64,000 bases of DNA from Celeribacter indicus (GTDB lineage: Bacteria; Pseudomonadota; Alphaproteobacteria; Rhodobacterales; Rhodobacteraceae), in NCBI RefSeq assembly GCF_000819565.1, contig NZ_CP004393.1:3348001-3412000 (forward strand), in the 5' to 3' direction. Of the stretch, positions 62,796 to 64,000 are shown one piece after another. The notes beneath the pieces were generated by a model, which worked only from the letters and a program-made list of their open reading frames with translations, did not search any database and was not told the DNA's origin. Numbering within the stretch: the first letter of the stretch is position 1; every line of letters begins with the position of its first letter. The position numbers and the translations under genes are program-made.

Positions 62796-63943
62796 CAGCG
62801 ATCGAGCTCCATCACCGTCGGCCAGCCCGCGATGTCGAATTCCTCGCTGAGCTCGAGCGTCACCTCCTCGCCCGTCTCCACGGTATAGAGATAGACCATC
62901 CCGTCCTCGTTCGCGCCATAGAGCATCGGCTCCTCGGTCTGGGTCACCGCGAGGCTGTTCTCGTGATTGGCGGGCGAGCGGCCGACGACGGATTTCGTCT
63001 CCATGTCCACCGTCCAGATCTCCGTCGCGCCGTTCTTGTGCGACCCGTCGTAGGAGGCCGAATGCATCAGCACGAAGGCGGTGTTCGTCGGCGCGTTATA
63101 GGCGATCACCTCGGAGCCGCCCGGCGCCCATCCGCCCAGCACGCCCCCCGTCAGCGGGATCGTCTCCGACAGCACCGGCACGTCGCCGCTGTCGTCCACC
63201 ACATAGAGCGTGCCGCCATAGGAAAGGTAGACCAGCGTCTCCCCCACCCGCACGCCATTGGTAAAGAGCGCATCCGCATCCACGTCGAAGATCGGCTCGG
63301 ACTTGCCCGGCTCGCCGAACCCGCCCTCCGCATCGAAGCTGTAGCTCTGGAAGGTGCCGTCGCCGCAGATCGTCGTGAACTTCATCCCCGAGGTCGCCGG
63401 GAACGCGCCCCAGCAGCCGGGCGTCGGGATCTCCGCGATCTGGGCGCCCGCGGCAATGTCGATCACGGAGATCGAGGTGGCGGGCGTCGCGTTCTGCGCC
63501 AGCGCATAGGCTTCGTCGGCGGTCAGCGACAGCAGCGCGGGCTGGGCCTCGACATGCGCCATCTTGTTGCCGAATTCGAACTCGCCCTTGATCGACAGCG
63601 TGTCCACGTCCCAGCTGTGGAAGACGTTGGTCACCTCGCCATAGGTGTAGCGCGCGAAATAGACCGAGGTCGTGTAGAGCGTCCGCCCGTCGCCGGACAG
63701 CACCATCTGCGCCGTCGTGCCCGGCCCCACGTTGCCCTTCATCGCGAAATCCTCCGCACCGAGCACGTTGACCGAGGACGGACCCGCCCATTTCTGGTCG
63801 AGCACGAACAGGTTCGGCCCCTCGTCGATGCGCTCCTTCACCGTCAGCGTCTCGGGTTCGATCGGCGCGGTCTCGTCCTGCGCAAAGGCCTGCCCGCAGA
63901 TCGCGGACAGCGCCAGGAAGGCGGCGGCGGTTCTCTTCATCAT
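62795..63943 (-). CDS. mauB: Methylamine dehydrogenase heavy (alpha) chain, MauB
   Basis: 382 residues with a Sec signal (MMKRTAAAFLALSAICGQAFAQ). The beta-propeller body has VFDQKWAGPSSVNVLGAEDFAMKGNVGPGTTAQMVLSGDGRTLYTTSVYFARYTYGEVTN and HSASYDGSHKNGATEIWTVDMETKSVVGR, as in Paracoccus MauB. It pairs with MauA in an alpha2beta2 periplasmic enzyme that oxidises methylamine to formaldehyde and ammonia. GGGAGACAG precedes the ATG. Confidence 0.95.
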   Translation of the reverse strand: MMKRTAAAFLALSAICGQAFAQDETAPIEPETLTVKERIDEGPNLFVLDQKWAGPSSVNVLGAEDFAMKGNVGPGTTAQMVLSGDGRTLYTTSVYFARYTYGEVTNVFHSWDVDTLSIKGEFEFGNKMAHVEAQPALLSLTADEAYALAQNATPATSISVIDIAAGAQIAEIPTPGCWGAFPATSGMKFTTICGDGTFQSYSFDAEGGFGEPGKSEPIFDVDADALFTNGVRVGETLVYLSYGGTLYVVDDSGDVPVLSETIPLTGGVLGGWAPGGSEVIAYNAPTNTAFVLMHSASYDGSHKNGATEIWTVDMETKSVVGRSPANHENSLAVTQTEEPMLYGANEDGMVYLYTVETGEEVTLELSEEFDIAGWPTVMELDR

Positions 63944-63999
63944 CTGTCTCCCGTGATGGATTCACCGCCGAGCTTAGAAAGCCGTCGCCCCCTCCCGCT
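63940..63999 (-). CDS. Possible C-terminal end of an upstream gene (mauF position), partial
   Basis: A minus-strand frame entering from outside the window codes SGRGRRLSKLGGESITGDR and stops with TGA inside the mauB ATGATG, a typical coupled overlap. In known clusters mauF precedes mauB. Only 19 codons are visible, so identity cannot be shown. Confidence 0.3.
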   Translation of the reverse strand, partial: SGRGRRLSKLGGESITGDR

Positions 64000-64000
64000 A

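Overview
The window is a continuous stretch of a high-GC alphaproteobacterial chromosome, most likely order Rhodobacterales (Rhodobacteraceae/Paracoccaceae). The evidence is the set of family-typical genes and their order: carD-fdxA-S4-SUV3-like helicase, a ribE-ribB-ribH-nusB cluster near nrdR-ribD, dnaG-rpoD, DUF6476- and DUF6324-type small proteins, MmcB, HlyU, and a tRNA-His without the extra G(-1). I see no rRNA, CRISPR array, prophage or intact insertion sequence. Most of it is core genome.

Layout. 0.1-4.5 kb: a KefB-type antiporter, then divergent cobT and cobS, then carD. 4.9-9.2 kb: a minus-strand run of fdxA, an S4 protein, a large SUV3-like helicase and a TPR protein. 9.3-13.5 kb: SCP2 protein, lysophospholipase-like hydrolase, PepF-type oligoendopeptidase and GNAT on plus, with a DksA-like zinc protein and a small membrane protein on minus. 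13.7-17.2 kb: an M19 dipeptidase, an unusual cluster of hairpins with anti-Shine-Dalgarno loops (about 14.9-15.15 kb), a Gfo/Idh oxidoreductase and rpoH. 17.4-21.5 kb: an RluA-type pseudouridine synthase, DUF6476, a PfpI-type amidotransferase, tRNA-His, DUF6324, mmcB and a probable 6S RNA gene. 21.6-31.3 kb: the riboflavin genes (nusB, ribH, ribB, an unknown gene, ribE, then ribD and nrdR), split by capsule-export genes (kpsS, a wza-like gene, kpsC). 31.4-34.8 kb: YjbQ, an HxlR regulator divergent from an NmrA-type reductase with a palindromic operator candidate between them, an SDR and HlyU. 35-39.7 kb: a low-GC orphan gene, rpoD and dnaG. 40.1-43.9 kb: three Tad-type envelope proteins (one with a VWA domain), a PH-like membrane protein and a lipoprotein. 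44-48.3 kb: homoserine dehydrogenase, glpX and recJ. 48.4-54.9 kb: two identical tRNA-Glu genes flanking the periplasmic glucan genes opgG-opgH-opgC. 55.3-60.2 kb: a bo-type quinol oxidase operon, cyoABCD, plus SURF1. 60.2-64 kb: a minus-strand methylamine dehydrogenase cluster (mauB-mauE-mauD-mauA) followed by two monohaem cytochromes c.

How the parts fit. The mau genes would oxidise methylamine in the periplasm and pass electrons to c-type cytochromes. The adjacent quinol oxidase and SURF1 are respiratory but need not be on the same electron path. Opg glucans, KpsC/KpsS-capped polysaccharide and the Tad-type proteins are envelope functions. CarD, RpoH, RpoD, NusB, NrdR and the candidate 6S RNA are global expression regulators.

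The strongest candidates for something undescribed are the anti-SD hairpin cluster at 14.9-15.15 kb, the rearranged mau cluster (two monohaem cytochromes where amicyanin and MauG would be expected, and a MauA that has lost one complete disulfide pair), a terminator-like hairpin in the dnaG leader, and a KpsC whose first glycosyltransferase domain looks truncated.
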